A stretch of 64,000 nt of DNA from the NCBI GenBank assembly GCA_031256955.1, contig JAIRPP010000013.1, positions 124,001-188,000 of the forward strand, written 5' to 3'. Shown in pieces: positions 7,375 to 16,900 of this stretch. The stretch comes from Candidatus Methanoplasma sp. (GTDB taxonomy: Archaea > Thermoplasmatota > Thermoplasmata > Methanomassiliicoccales > Methanomethylophilaceae). The first letter of the stretch is position 1. Every line of letters starts with the position of its first letter. The notes beneath the pieces are model-generated. The model ran no database searches and was not told where the DNA came from. It saw only the letters and a list, made by a program, of their open reading frames with translations. Made by a program: the position numbers and the translations under genes.

Positions 7375-10300
7375 TCAGGGCGACCTGTTCCACTCCACCG
7401 GGTATCCCCCGCTGTTCCAGCTCGGGTCCCACCCGGGCTGCGGGCCGGAGGCCTGCGCCCTGATGACCATTCCTGCAGAGCATCCCTCGAACGCCCCCGC
7501 GCCTATCTTCGCCACGGTCCCGGGGATGAACGCCGACGAGAGGTTGATGCATCCGCCGAACGCGCGCGCCCCTATGCTCTCGAGGCCGCCCTTCATGGCG
7601 ACCGATGATATCCTGAGGCATTCGCTGAACGCCCCGTCGCCGATGGACTTCAGGCTCGCCGGGAGCCTCAGCGTCGCCAGCGAGGCGCAGCCGCGGAACG
7701 CGTCCTTCCCGACCGTTTCGACTCCTTCCGCGAGGGTTATCTCCGATGCGAGCCCGCAATCCCGGAACGCCCCCTCCCCTATGGCCTTCACGCTCCCGGG
7801 CACGACCAGCCTGGAGAAGGAGCAGCCTTTGAACGCCTCCTTCCCGATGGACGAGACCCCGTTGCCGATGGTTATCACCCCGACGCTCGTACATCCGTCG
7901 AACGCGTGGTCGGCTATTTGTTTCACGCTCCCGGGTATGTTCAGCGACCTCAGCGACTCGCACCTGACGAACGCGTATTCCCCGATGAAGTCCAGGCTCG
8001 CCGGGAGCGATACCGTCGCGAGGCTCTTGCACTCGTAGAACATCTGTCTGCTGATATAGGGCACCCCGTCCGCTATGGCCGCGCTCTTGAGGCTCGTGCA
8101 TTTCTGGAAGGCGAAGTTCCCCACGGCCTTCACGCTGGCCGGGATGGACACCGACTCCAGCGACGAGCATTCGATGAACATGCTCACGCTGATCTCGGGC
8201 ACCCCGTCGGCTATGGCCGCGCTCTTGAGGCTCGTGCACTCCTGGAAGACGTGCGTCCCCACGGCCTTCACGCTGGCGGGGATGGACGCCGACTCCAGCG
8301 ACGAGCATCTGAGGAACATGCCCTGGCTGAGCATGGGCACCCCGTCCGCTATGGATACGCTCCTGAGCTTGGAGCAGTCCTGGAAGACGTGCGTCCCCAG
8401 GGTCTTCACGCTGGCCGGGATGGACGCCGACTCCAGCGACGAGCATCCCATGAACATGGCCTCGCTGAGCATGGGCACCCCGTCCGCTATGGATACGCTC
8501 CTGAGCTTGGCGCAGTCCTGGAAGGCGTACTTCCCGATCGAGGACGCGCTGGCCGGTATCGACGCCGATGTTATGGACGATCTGTAGAACGCGCCCTCGC
8601 CTATGGCCCTGACCCCGTCGGCCATGTCCGCGCTCGCCATGGAGTAGCTCCTGGCGAACGCGTACTTCCCTATGGAGTCCACGCTGCCCGGGATGGACGC
8701 GGATCCGAGGGCGACGCACAGCCTGAAAGAGTACTCGCCTATGGACTTCACGCCGTCCTCGATGTCCAGGGTCGCCAGCGCGGAGCACCCGTCGAAGGCG
8801 TAGTCCCCTATGGACCTCACGCTCCCCGGTATGGAGACCGCGGCGAGCGCGACGCAGTTGTAGAACGCGTACTTGCCTATGCTCCCCGCGCCGTCCTCCA
8901 GGGCCAGCGCGGACAGCGAACCGCATTCGCTGAACGCGTAGTTCCCGATGGAATCCACGCTGCCAGGTATCGAGATCCCGGTCAGATCCTTGCAGTATTG
9001 GAACGCGCTCTGCGCGATCTCCTTCACGCCGTACCCCAGGGACGCGCTGGTCAGGCCGCTGCTCTGGAACGCCCATTTGCCTATGGTCTTGACGCTCCCG
9101 GGTATGGAGACGCTGTCCAGCTTGTCGCATCCGAAGAACGCGCTGCTGTCTATCTTTTCCACGCCGTCCTCCAGATCCGCCCAGGTCAGGCCGGATTCGC
9201 AGAACGCGGAGTCCCCTATGACCTTCACGCTCCCCGGTATGGTCACGCCGTCCAGGCTCTTGCACTTGTTGAACGCGCCCTTCGAGATGTCCCCGACCCC
9301 GCTCTCCAGCGCGACGGTGACGAGGCCGGAGTTGTAGAACGCCCATTCCCCTATGGACTTCACGCTTCCCGGCACGGCTATCCCCGCCAGGCTCGAGCAT
9401 CCGTAGAAGGACGCCTTCCCTATCTCGCCCAGGTTCTTGGACAAAACCGCGCTCCTCAGGCCCGTGCATCCGTAGAACGCGTACTCGCCCATCTCCGTCA
9501 CGCTGTCCGGAACGGACACGCCCTGGAGGCTGTCGCAGTACGAGAACGCCTGCGCGCCTATCGCCTTCACGGTGCCCGGGATGTGGACGCTGGCGACCCA
9601 GCTCTTCCTCATGAACGCGTTCTGCGCTATCGATGTCACGAGGTCCCCCTCGAAGTACTCCTGTATCGCTATCGCGGGCTCGCTCGCGCTCCCGACGGAG
9701 GCCTCGCGCTCGCCGGATGCGCTGACCTTATAGTCGAGGCCCGGGGTCCCGAGCCAGTACGCGTGCAGCGTGATGTCGCCCGCGTGCGCCCAGTCCGCCT
9801 CGTGGTCCCACGGGGTGGGCTTGCCGAGGACGGGGTTGACCCCCCCTATCCCGTCGTACCACCCGCCGAACCTGTACGGCGCCCTGTCGGGCGCCGGGAG
9901 CGTGAACGGGTCCCCGAAGACGACGGTCATGGAATCCGCCCCGTTCTTGGCATCGGCCCCCTGGTAGTCGAACGTCACCGTGAACCTCTCTATCCAGCCG
10001 GCGTAGAGCGTGGCGTCGCTGTAGACCAGCTCCTTGTCGAACTCCCATTCGAACCTGCAGCCCGGGTCCTTGTACCATCCCGCGAACGCGCTCCCCTGCT
10101 TCGTCGGCGGGGCGGGCTCGACCGCCCTGGAGCCCTCCGCGACCGCCTGGCTGGGCACGGGCGTGCCCCCCCGGCTGTCGAACGAGACCGTGTACGTCTC
10201 GTACGGGTCCCCTCCGACGATCTCGCCGCCGTCGCTGACGTACGCCCACCCGGCGTACAGAGTCATGTCGCTCACCACCGGGTAGGCGTCGAAGTCCCAC

Positions 10301-10632
10301 TCGTTGGCGCAGTCGACCTCCATGTACCACTCGTCGAACAGGTAGCCGTCCCTCGACGGCGCGGGGTCCGGCGGGCTGATCATCCCGCCGTACTCGACGG
10401 TCTGGCTGGGCACGTCGCCCCCGCCCCGGCTGTCGAACGAGACCGTGACGGGGTCGTGGCGGTCCGCTATGGACCCTCCGCCGCCCCCGTCCCCTCCGGA
10501 TCCCCCTCCGCCGCCCCCGCGGCCGTCTGCGCTCGAAAACAACGCGTATGCGCCGGCGGCCGCCCCCAGCAGGAGCAGCAGCAACAGCGCGGCTATGAGC
10601 CTCTTGTCTCTATCCCCCTCTTCCCTCTCCAT
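7375..10632 (-). CDS. Large BspA-type leucine-rich-repeat / InlB-repeat surface protein
   Basis: 1085 aa. N-terminal MEREEGDRDKR, hydrophobic helix LIAALLLLLLLGAAAGAYAL, a Gly/Asp-rich linker, then InlB-type repeats ending in TLYAGW (three, about residues 70-270). About 30 BspA leucine-rich repeats (SIPGSVKSIGDYAF type) follow to about residue 1050, with a Trp-containing tail. The start at 10632 is chosen over ATG 10698 because it follows GGGGGG at a normal ribosome-binding distance, and because the TATA box lies at 10683-10692, inside the longer version. Same layout as the 4488-7223 protein, probably a tandem duplicate. Likely an adhesin facing the gut environment. Confidence 0.9.
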   Translation of the reverse strand: MEREEGDRDKRLIAALLLLLLLGAAAGAYALFSSADGRGGGGGGSGGDGGGGGSIADRHDPVTVSFDSRGGGDVPSQTVEYGGMISPPDPAPSRDGYLFDEWYMEVDCANEWDFDAYPVVSDMTLYAGWAYVSDGGEIVGGDPYETYTVSFDSRGGTPVPSQAVAEGSRAVEPAPPTKQGSAFAGWYKDPGCRFEWEFDKELVYSDATLYAGWIERFTVTFDYQGADAKNGADSMTVVFGDPFTLPAPDRAPYRFGGWYDGIGGVNPVLGKPTPWDHEADWAHAGDITLHAYWLGTPGLDYKVSASGEREASVGSASEPAIAIQEYFEGDLVTSIAQNAFMRKSWVASVHIPGTVKAIGAQAFSYCDSLQGVSVPDSVTEMGEYAFYGCTGLRSAVLSKNLGEIGKASFYGCSSLAGIAVPGSVKSIGEWAFYNSGLVTVALESGVGDISKGAFNKCKSLDGVTIPGSVKVIGDSAFCESGLTWADLEDGVEKIDSSAFFGCDKLDSVSIPGSVKTIGKWAFQSSGLTSASLGYGVKEIAQSAFQYCKDLTGISIPGSVDSIGNYAFSECGSLSALALEDGAGSIGKYAFYNCVALAAVSIPGSVRSIGDYAFDGCSALATLDIEDGVKSIGEYSFRLCVALGSASIPGSVDSIGKYAFARSYSMASADMADGVRAIGEGAFYRSSITSASIPASASSIGKYAFQDCAKLRSVSIADGVPMLSEAMFMGCSSLESASIPASVKTLGTHVFQDCSKLRSVSIADGVPMLSQGMFLRCSSLESASIPASVKAVGTHVFQECTSLKSAAIADGVPEISVSMFIECSSLESVSIPASVKAVGNFAFQKCTSLKSAAIADGVPYISRQMFYECKSLATVSLPASLDFIGEYAFVRCESLRSLNIPGSVKQIADHAFDGCTSVGVITIGNGVSSIGKEAFKGCSFSRLVVPGSVKAIGEGAFRDCGLASEITLAEGVETVGKDAFRGCASLATLRLPASLKSIGDGAFSECLRISSVAMKGGLESIGARAFGGCINLSSAFIPGTVAKIGAGAFEGCSAGMVIRAQASGPQPGWDPSWNSGGYPVEWNRSP

Positions 10633-10682
10633 TCCGATCCCCCCTTGAAATCGATCAGAGCTGAGCCTTGATCGAATTGCGG

Positions 10683-10692
10683 ATTTAAAAAG
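10683..10692 (-). promoter_or_regulatory. TATA box of the large BspA gene
   Basis: CTTTTTAAAT on the minus strand, about 55 bases before ATG 10632. The leader carries the same TTTCAAGGGGGGATC block as the paralogue at 7223. Confidence 0.6.
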
Positions 10693-10773
10693 CCGCATGC
10701 TCGCCCGCCCGCCGCTGGGCGGCGCCGCGTTGATGCATTAAAATACGACCGCGCCCATGACAGAGCGAGGGAA

Positions 10774-11727
10774 ATGGGCTACAATGTAGAGATAGTCTCT
10801 GCGGAGGAATCCTCTCGCCTCAGATCCGAATGCGCCGGGCGGGCCCTGTTCTCGTCCAAAGTGGACATATCGGGCCTGTGCGTGGAGCTTCTGACGTCCG
10901 ACAGGGACCACGTGTCCATGTGGGAGGACAACTTCTATTCGATGTCGGAGCACACCAGGGCCCACGCCAAGATATACTCGGTGTCGGACCCGGGCAGGGG
11001 CATGGAGGTCTTCTACGACCCGTCCACCAAAGCGGCGTTCCTGTTCAACTTCGACTACTACGGGTGGATCAAGAGCATCGCCCTGGGCGTGTCCGGGGAC
11101 ATATTGGAGGAGGGGCACGGCATACACTCCGTCCACGGGGCCGCCCTGGACATAGACGGCGTGGGGGTGACGCTCATAGCCCCGTCCAAGACGGGCAAGA
11201 CCACGCAGTCGTGGGGGCTGCTCCGCATGGACAACGCCCACCTGATAACGGACGACTGGTATTTCGTCAGGCTCGGGAAGGGCAGGCCGGTGGCGTACGG
11301 GTCTGAGAAGAACTGCTACATCGACGCGGACATAGGGGACGTGTGGGAGGAGTACAAGCCCCTGGTCAAGAGCGTCAGGTTCGACAACAGGGGCCGCGGG
11401 ATCGCGAACGTGAGGTGGGTGGCCGGGGAGTCCTCGGTCATGCCGGCGGCCAGCGTCAGGCACGTGTTCCTCATGAAGCGCGACCCGTCCGACCCGACGG
11501 TGATCCGGCGCATGACCCCCGCGGAGGGGGTGGAGTACATGGCCTCCAACGACATGTGCAACCCGCACCAGATGGTCAGGGGCCCCCGCAAGTCGGAGAT
11601 CCGCCGCAGGTTCGCGTCGGAGTACTTCTCCGCGTGCGACGTCCATCTCGTGAACACGATACTGCCCCCGCGGGAGACGCAGGAGGCCATCCGCGGGGCG
11701 CTTTTCGGAAGGGAGGGGGGAGCGTGA
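10774..11727 (+). CDS. HPr kinase/phosphorylase-like P-loop protein
   Basis: 317 aa. A Walker A loop APSKTGKT at residues 136-143 is followed by the acidic pair TDDWYFV at 159-165. The P-loop is preceded by HSVHGAALDIDGVGVTL. This arrangement (buried strand, P-loop, then DD) is that of HprK-related nucleotide-binding proteins that are not true HPr kinases. No HPr gene is present here. The substrate is unknown. It is translationally coupled to the next gene, a membrane protein, by a GTGA overlap, so the two probably act together, perhaps as a membrane-attached kinase or phosphate sensor. That function is inference. Confidence 0.7.
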   Translation: MGYNVEIVSAEESSRLRSECAGRALFSSKVDISGLCVELLTSDRDHVSMWEDNFYSMSEHTRAHAKIYSVSDPGRGMEVFYDPSTKAAFLFNFDYYGWIKSIALGVSGDILEEGHGIHSVHGAALDIDGVGVTLIAPSKTGKTTQSWGLLRMDNAHLITDDWYFVRLGKGRPVAYGSEKNCYIDADIGDVWEEYKPLVKSVRFDNRGRGIANVRWVAGESSVMPAASVRHVFLMKRDPSDPTVIRRMTPAEGVEYMASNDMCNPHQMVRGPRKSEIRRRFASEYFSACDVHLVNTILPPRETQEAIRGALFGREGGA

Positions 11728-12866
11728 GCCTCCCCAAGATAGTCAACCCGCTGAAGGCCCCCGAGAAGGGGGAGAAGGACGGGGGCGGGGGGCTGGCGAA
11801 GGGCCTGTCCAAGGTGGCCGGCCCGCTGAAGCGGGCCGCCGGCGGGAAGAGCGGGCCCGCCGAGGCGGGCCCCGGGGGCGGGAGGGCCGACCAGAAGGTC
11901 GTCGACCCGTTCTCCCGCGCCCTGGGATCCGGGGGCGCCAAGGCGCCCCCGCCCAACCCGTACGCGAAGCCCGCCCCGAAGCCCCCCGCCCCGGCGGCGG
12001 AGCCGCCCAGGGCGCCGAAGGAAGCGGCCCAGGGACCCATAGGCAGGCCCATAACCCTGTTCAGGGACCGCATGTCGCAGGTGCTCCCGATATCGGTGGC
12101 GTCCATCCTGGTGGTGTCCGGGATACTGCTGGCGCTGATATTCGCCACGGGGTACCGCATGGAGCTGGGGAACGTGCTGGAGGGGATCATGGTCTGCGTC
12201 CTCGCGCTCCTGTTCGGTGTGGTGATAATGGACAACATCGTGGCCTACAGCAACGAGTCCAAGAAGAAGAGCGACGAGAGGAAGGCCATCCTCCGCCGCG
12301 ACAAGATCATAAGCCCCATAGTCGCCCACTACCGCAGCAGGATGCAGAGCATGATCACGCCGAAGGACCTGCCCTCCGACAAGCCCCCGTCCAGGAAGCC
12401 GCTGGTGAAGGACCTCAGGGACATGTACGCCGCGTCCGACAACCTCACCGACGTGGGGAAGTCCAGGATAGAGACTTACGCGCACTACCAGGGCGAGCTG
12501 AACAGGAAGATGACCAGCCTGGTGGAGGACGTGGACTTCGACTACTATGAGCCGCTGTGCGCCGCCGCCATGAGGTTCATAACAGCCACGGAGTACGGCG
12601 GGTCCGCCCTGGAGGCGGCCCTGGGGTACCAGAGCGCCCAGCCCGGGGTCAGGCCCATGAAGAGCATCATCGCCGGCCTGATCAGGGACGAGCCCGAGGC
12701 CAAGAACTTCGGGAACTCGGAGGGCCCCATGAGGAACATACACCTGCTCCACCTGACCATAGTGGAGCAGGCGGCCGCCGTGGACGACTACGAGAGGATC
12801 ATCAACCAGATAAAGGCGGAGAAGCCCGCCGGGCGGATGAGCGGGCTGAGGCTGAAGCTCAGATGA
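11724..12866 (+). CDS. Two-helix membrane protein with Pro/Gly-rich N-terminus, partner of the HprK-like protein
   Basis: 380 aa, GTG start overlapping the stop of the previous gene by 4 bases. Residues 1-110 are rich in Gly, Pro, Ala and Lys and look disordered. Two adjacent membrane helices follow at about 120-142 and 152-173. The remaining 200 residues form a charged, mostly helical cytoplasmic region (SKKKSDERKAILRRD ... YERIINQIKAE). No known domain is recognised. The hairpin followed by a cytoplasmic helical part resembles membrane assembly or sensor components. The gene ends 8 bases inside the convergent sfsA gene. Confidence 0.6.
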   Translation: MSLPKIVNPLKAPEKGEKDGGGGLAKGLSKVAGPLKRAAGGKSGPAEAGPGGGRADQKVVDPFSRALGSGGAKAPPPNPYAKPAPKPPAPAAEPPRAPKEAAQGPIGRPITLFRDRMSQVLPISVASILVVSGILLALIFATGYRMELGNVLEGIMVCVLALLFGVVIMDNIVAYSNESKKKSDERKAILRRDKIISPIVAHYRSRMQSMITPKDLPSDKPPSRKPLVKDLRDMYAASDNLTDVGKSRIETYAHYQGELNRKMTSLVEDVDFDYYEPLCAAAMRFITATEYGGSALEAALGYQSAQPGVRPMKSIIAGLIRDEPEAKNFGNSEGPMRNIHLLHLTIVEQAAAVDDYERIINQIKAEKPAGRMSGLRLKLR

Positions 12867-13554
12867 GGCGGCCGCCCGCCTCCACGGGCACCCTCTCCCC
12901 CAGCGCCACGCTCCCCTCCGAGACGTCGCAGCCGTAGGCCAGGAACCTGACCCCCGCCTCCGCCGCGGATTCCACCGCGTCGGCGAACTCCCCGTGCGCC
13001 TCCCTGTTCGGGACCAGCCTGCGGGCCCCTCCCATCTGTATGACGAAGACGACCGTCGCCTCGAACCCGTGCGACAGGGCCCTCTCCAGCTCCCTCACGT
13101 GCCTGAGCCCGCGCTCGGTGGGCGCGTCCGGGAACATCGCGACCCCGCCCCTCTCGAGCGTGACCCCCTTGACCTCCACGAGGGCCCTCCTGCCGCCGCC
13201 CTCGGCGTAGAAGTCGAACCTGGAGCCCCCCCACGCATGCTCCCTGCGGACCGTCTCCATCCCCCCGAGCCCGTCTATCTTATCGAAGGACTCGAGCGCG
13301 ACCCTGTTCGGGGCCATGGAGTCTATGTTCACCAGCGATCCCCCCTTGTACACGGACACCAGGCCGTACCGGGTGGAGCGGGCGGGGTTGCTAGAGGCGG
13401 ACAGGATCGCCTCGGCCCCGGGGACGAGCAGCTCCGCGCACCTGCCGGTGTTGCAGACGTGACACCTCTCCACCTCCCCGTCGACGTCCACGAGCGCCGC
13501 GAAGCGGTTGGGCCTCTCCAGGAAGACGCCCCTGCGTATGTCGGGGTATATCAT
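12859..13554 (-). CDS. sfsA: SfsA family protein (sugar fermentation stimulation protein homologue)
   Basis: 231 aa, starting MIYPDIRRGVFLERPNRF. It has the SfsA hallmarks: N-terminal FLERPNRFAALVDVDG, CHVCNTGR near residue 40, GSRFDFY and the VEVKGVTLE motif in the middle, FPDAPTERGLRHVREL, and FVIQMGGARRLVPN. The family has a PD-(D/E)XK-like nuclease fold and binds DNA or RNA, but its role in archaea is not settled. ATG 13554 is preferred over the far upstream ATG because family similarity begins there. Convergent with the preceding gene. Confidence 0.92.
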   Translation of the reverse strand: MIYPDIRRGVFLERPNRFAALVDVDGEVERCHVCNTGRCAELLVPGAEAILSASSNPARSTRYGLVSVYKGGSLVNIDSMAPNRVALESFDKIDGLGGMETVRREHAWGGSRFDFYAEGGGRRALVEVKGVTLERGGVAMFPDAPTERGLRHVRELERALSHGFEATVVFVIQMGGARRLVPNREAHGEFADAVESAAEAGVRFLAYGCDVSEGSVALGERVPVEAGGRLI

Positions 13555-13943
13555 GCAGCGCCCCCGCCGCGCCTGCAACAAATGGGGCCCGCGCCCCGGG
13601 CGGCGTCGCGCATGGGTCCCGCATGGGCGCGAGAGATATAAGAAACGGGGCTCCGGGGGAGGGCCGCGGGCCCGCGCGCACGGCTCCCGTGCCCCCGCCG
13701 CCCCGGATCGCCTTTTCCCACATATACGGAAACGGAGGGCGCCGCGCCGCGCCGCGCCCGCCCTCTCCCGCATATCCATCTCAGCCATGCGCCGGGCGCC
13801 CGCCCCGCTCGGATCCCCCTATTTCCGATTTTTCAGAGCGGACATCTTCGAAGTAGGGCGGCCGTTTCTCGAAACAGGGACAATATTATAGGCAAAATTT
13901 ATATCTATCGTTCTGGCTATCCAGAAATGGGGAGGATTCTTCT
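13555..13943. other. Divergent intergenic region between sfsA and the InlB-repeat gene
   Basis: No gene is seen in these 389 bases. On the minus strand a TATA-like TTCTTATATCT near 13628-13638 may serve sfsA. The right end turns AT-rich and carries the promoter of the surface gene. Confidence 0.5.
13896..13904 (+). promoter_or_regulatory. TATA box and ribosome-binding site of the InlB-repeat surface gene
   Basis: AATTTATAT lies about 40 bases before ATG 13944. GGGGAGGA at 13929-13936 is a strong ribosome-binding site at a normal distance. Together they fix ATG 13944 as the true start, even though the main coding frame downstream is different. Confidence 0.7.
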
Positions 13944-16900
13944 ATGAAAGACACCACCGAGACTGCCGCCACTAAAAAGGCAGTCATAATCGCCGCCGCC
14001 CTAGTGTTGCTAGTGGCAGGCGTAGCTGTCGTTCTTTTCTCCATTGGCGGATCGGACAACGATTCGCGGGGGGGGGGAGAAGGAACCGGTCAGGTACACT
14101 GTGACCTATGACTCTCGCGGAGGGTCGTACGTCTTCCCGTCCGTAGCCTTGGACGGGGAGAGGATCGGGGACCCGGGCCCCTCCGAGAGGGAGGGGTATC
14201 AGTTCTCCGGTTGGTTCAAAGACGCGTCCGCCACGTCCCAATGGGACTTCGGCAGGGACGTCGTGACCAAAAACACCACCTTATACGCCAAATGGGGCGT
14301 CTCCGAGGGAGACGTCGGGCCGCCTCCGTACTCCGTGTCCTTCGACACCCACGGCGGATCCTACCTAACCAGCATAACCGACGTCGAATACGATTCGCGC
14401 ATAGTCGCGCCGAAACCCGATCCCGAGAAGCTCGGGTACGTCTTCGGCGGATGGTACAAGGACGCGGCGTGCACAGTCGCATGGAGCTTCGCGTCCGACT
14501 ACGTCGTCGGCGACACGGTCCTCCACGCCAAGTGGTCCGCAATAACCTACACCGTGGCATATCACGGCAACAAGCCCGCCGCCACCGAGGGAACCGTCGG
14601 CGAACCCGACTTCCCGATAACTCACACCTACGACGAGGCCAGGGATCTCGAGCCCTTCGAGGCGTTCACCCTGACCGGGTACAGGCTCACTGGATGGAAC
14701 ACCCAAGCCGACGGGAGGGGAACCGCCTACGCCTTCGGACAGAGCGTGACCAACCTCAGGTCCGAACTGGGCGAAACGTTCGACCTGTACGCCGTATGGG
14801 TCGCGATAACCTACTGGGTGGAATACAACAACGTCGCTCCCGCCTCGACCGAATCGGTCCCGGTCGGTCCGGACGGAAACGTAAAGATAGCGGTGGAGCA
14901 CACCTACGATGCTGGGAAGACGCTCGAATCGCAAACCACGATCGGCTTCGAACTGAAGGGGTACATTATGAACTCGTGGTCGAGGGTCCCGGGCAGCACC
15001 GACGAGATGGACGCGGCCTTCACCCCGGCCCAAGGGAATGTGAAGAACCTCGCGGACACGCAGGACGCTGTCGTGCAACTGTACGCCCTGTGGCTGCCGA
15101 TACAGTACAAGGTGATATACGTGTCCGGCATGGCGGGCGTGGCTAACGTAGAGGACCCGCACACCTACGTCTACGACAAAAGCTGGAATCTGATGGCTAA
15201 CCCGCTCGCCAAGACGGGTTACGACCTGACCGGATTCACGGCGACCCGGGAGGGCGGGTCCGCGGCGGAGGCGTTCGCCCCGGGCCAGCTCGTGAAGAAC
15301 CTCGCGTACACGCACCTCGCGAAGGTGGAAATGAACCCCGTGTGGACGCCGATAACCTACGACGTGGTGTACAAAGCCAACGGGGGAACCCCGACGGAAG
15401 ACATCGTCATAGAGCACGTCTACGACCAGGCGAAGAGCCTGGAGTCCGGCGGGTTCGCCAAGACGGGATACAACCTGACTGGATGGAACACCAACTCCGC
15501 CGGGACGGGGACCGCCTACGCCCTCGGCGAGTCCAAGACCAACCTCAGGAGCACCGCGGGCGACTACGACCTGTACGCCGTGTGGACGCCGATAACCTAC
15601 ACCGTGGTATATCACGGCGACGCTCCCACGACGGCCTCGACGACCACGACAGGGAGCATAGCGAACCTGCCGTGCACATACGACGCGCTTCCGACGCTCG
15701 CGAGCGCCGGCTTCACCCTGACGGGATACACGCTCAAGGGCTGGACCCACACCTCCGGCGAGACAGTGAAGAACTACCCCCTCGGCCCGGCCCCGGCCAA
15801 CCTGAGCTCCACGGACAACGATACCGTGGACCTGTACGCCAAGTGGGAGGCTAACACCTACCGCGTGACCTTCAACAGCAACGGTGGCTCCGGATTCGCC
15901 GCCCCGATCGAGCACACCTTCGACGTCTATTACACGCTCCCGGGAGCCGCCGGGTTCTCCAAGACCGGGTACACCATGGGCGGATGGAACACCAACTCCG
16001 CCGGGACGGGGACCAACTACGACGCGGGCAGCAGCCAGCGGAACCTGTCCACGGGCGCTAACATAGATCTGTGCGTCAAATGGATCCCGGACACCTACAT
16101 CGTCTCGTTCGACGCGAACGGGGGGACGTGGGCCTCGGGATACCCCGGGGACATGACGTTCACCTACGGCGTCACTCAGAGACTGCCGCCCGCGAGCTCG
16201 GTCACCAGGACCGGGTACACCATGGGCGGATGGAACATAACCCCCGAGGGGGACGGAACCAACTACACGGTCGGTGTGGAAACCAGCAACATGCCGTATG
16301 TTGATGGCAGACTGACCCTGTACGCCAAGTGGGACCCGATAACGTACTCCCTGGAGTATCACGACGACAAGCCGGCAACCGATTCGGTCTTATACGGAAG
16401 CGTGCCGAGCGTGCCTTCGTGCACATACGGCGCGTCGATGACGCTCGCGTCCTCCGGCGGCTTCACCCTGACGGGGTACACCCAGACGGGATGGGCGAGG
16501 ACCTCGGGCGCGCTCACGGCGGATTTCGCCTGCGGCGCGACGATCACGTCGGACCTCAAGTCCGGACAGGGCGAGACCGCGAACCTGTACGCCGTGTGGG
16601 CTCCGATAACGTACTCCGTCACCTACAACGGCAACGGAGGATCGGGATCCGTGACGGGCCACACCGGGTGCAAATACGACGAGAACGTGACGTCCGCGTC
16701 TAGCGGGTTCACCAAGACGGGGTACATCTTAGAGGGATGGGCCAAGGACCCGACGCACGCGAAGGAGATCGGCCTCGGCGAACCCTTTAAGAACCTGACT
16801 TCGACCAATGGCGGCTCTGTGCCCCTGTACGCCGTGTGGAAGCCGATAGAGTACACCGTGACGTATTTCGTCCCCGTCGACGCCACCGGATCCGTCGGCG

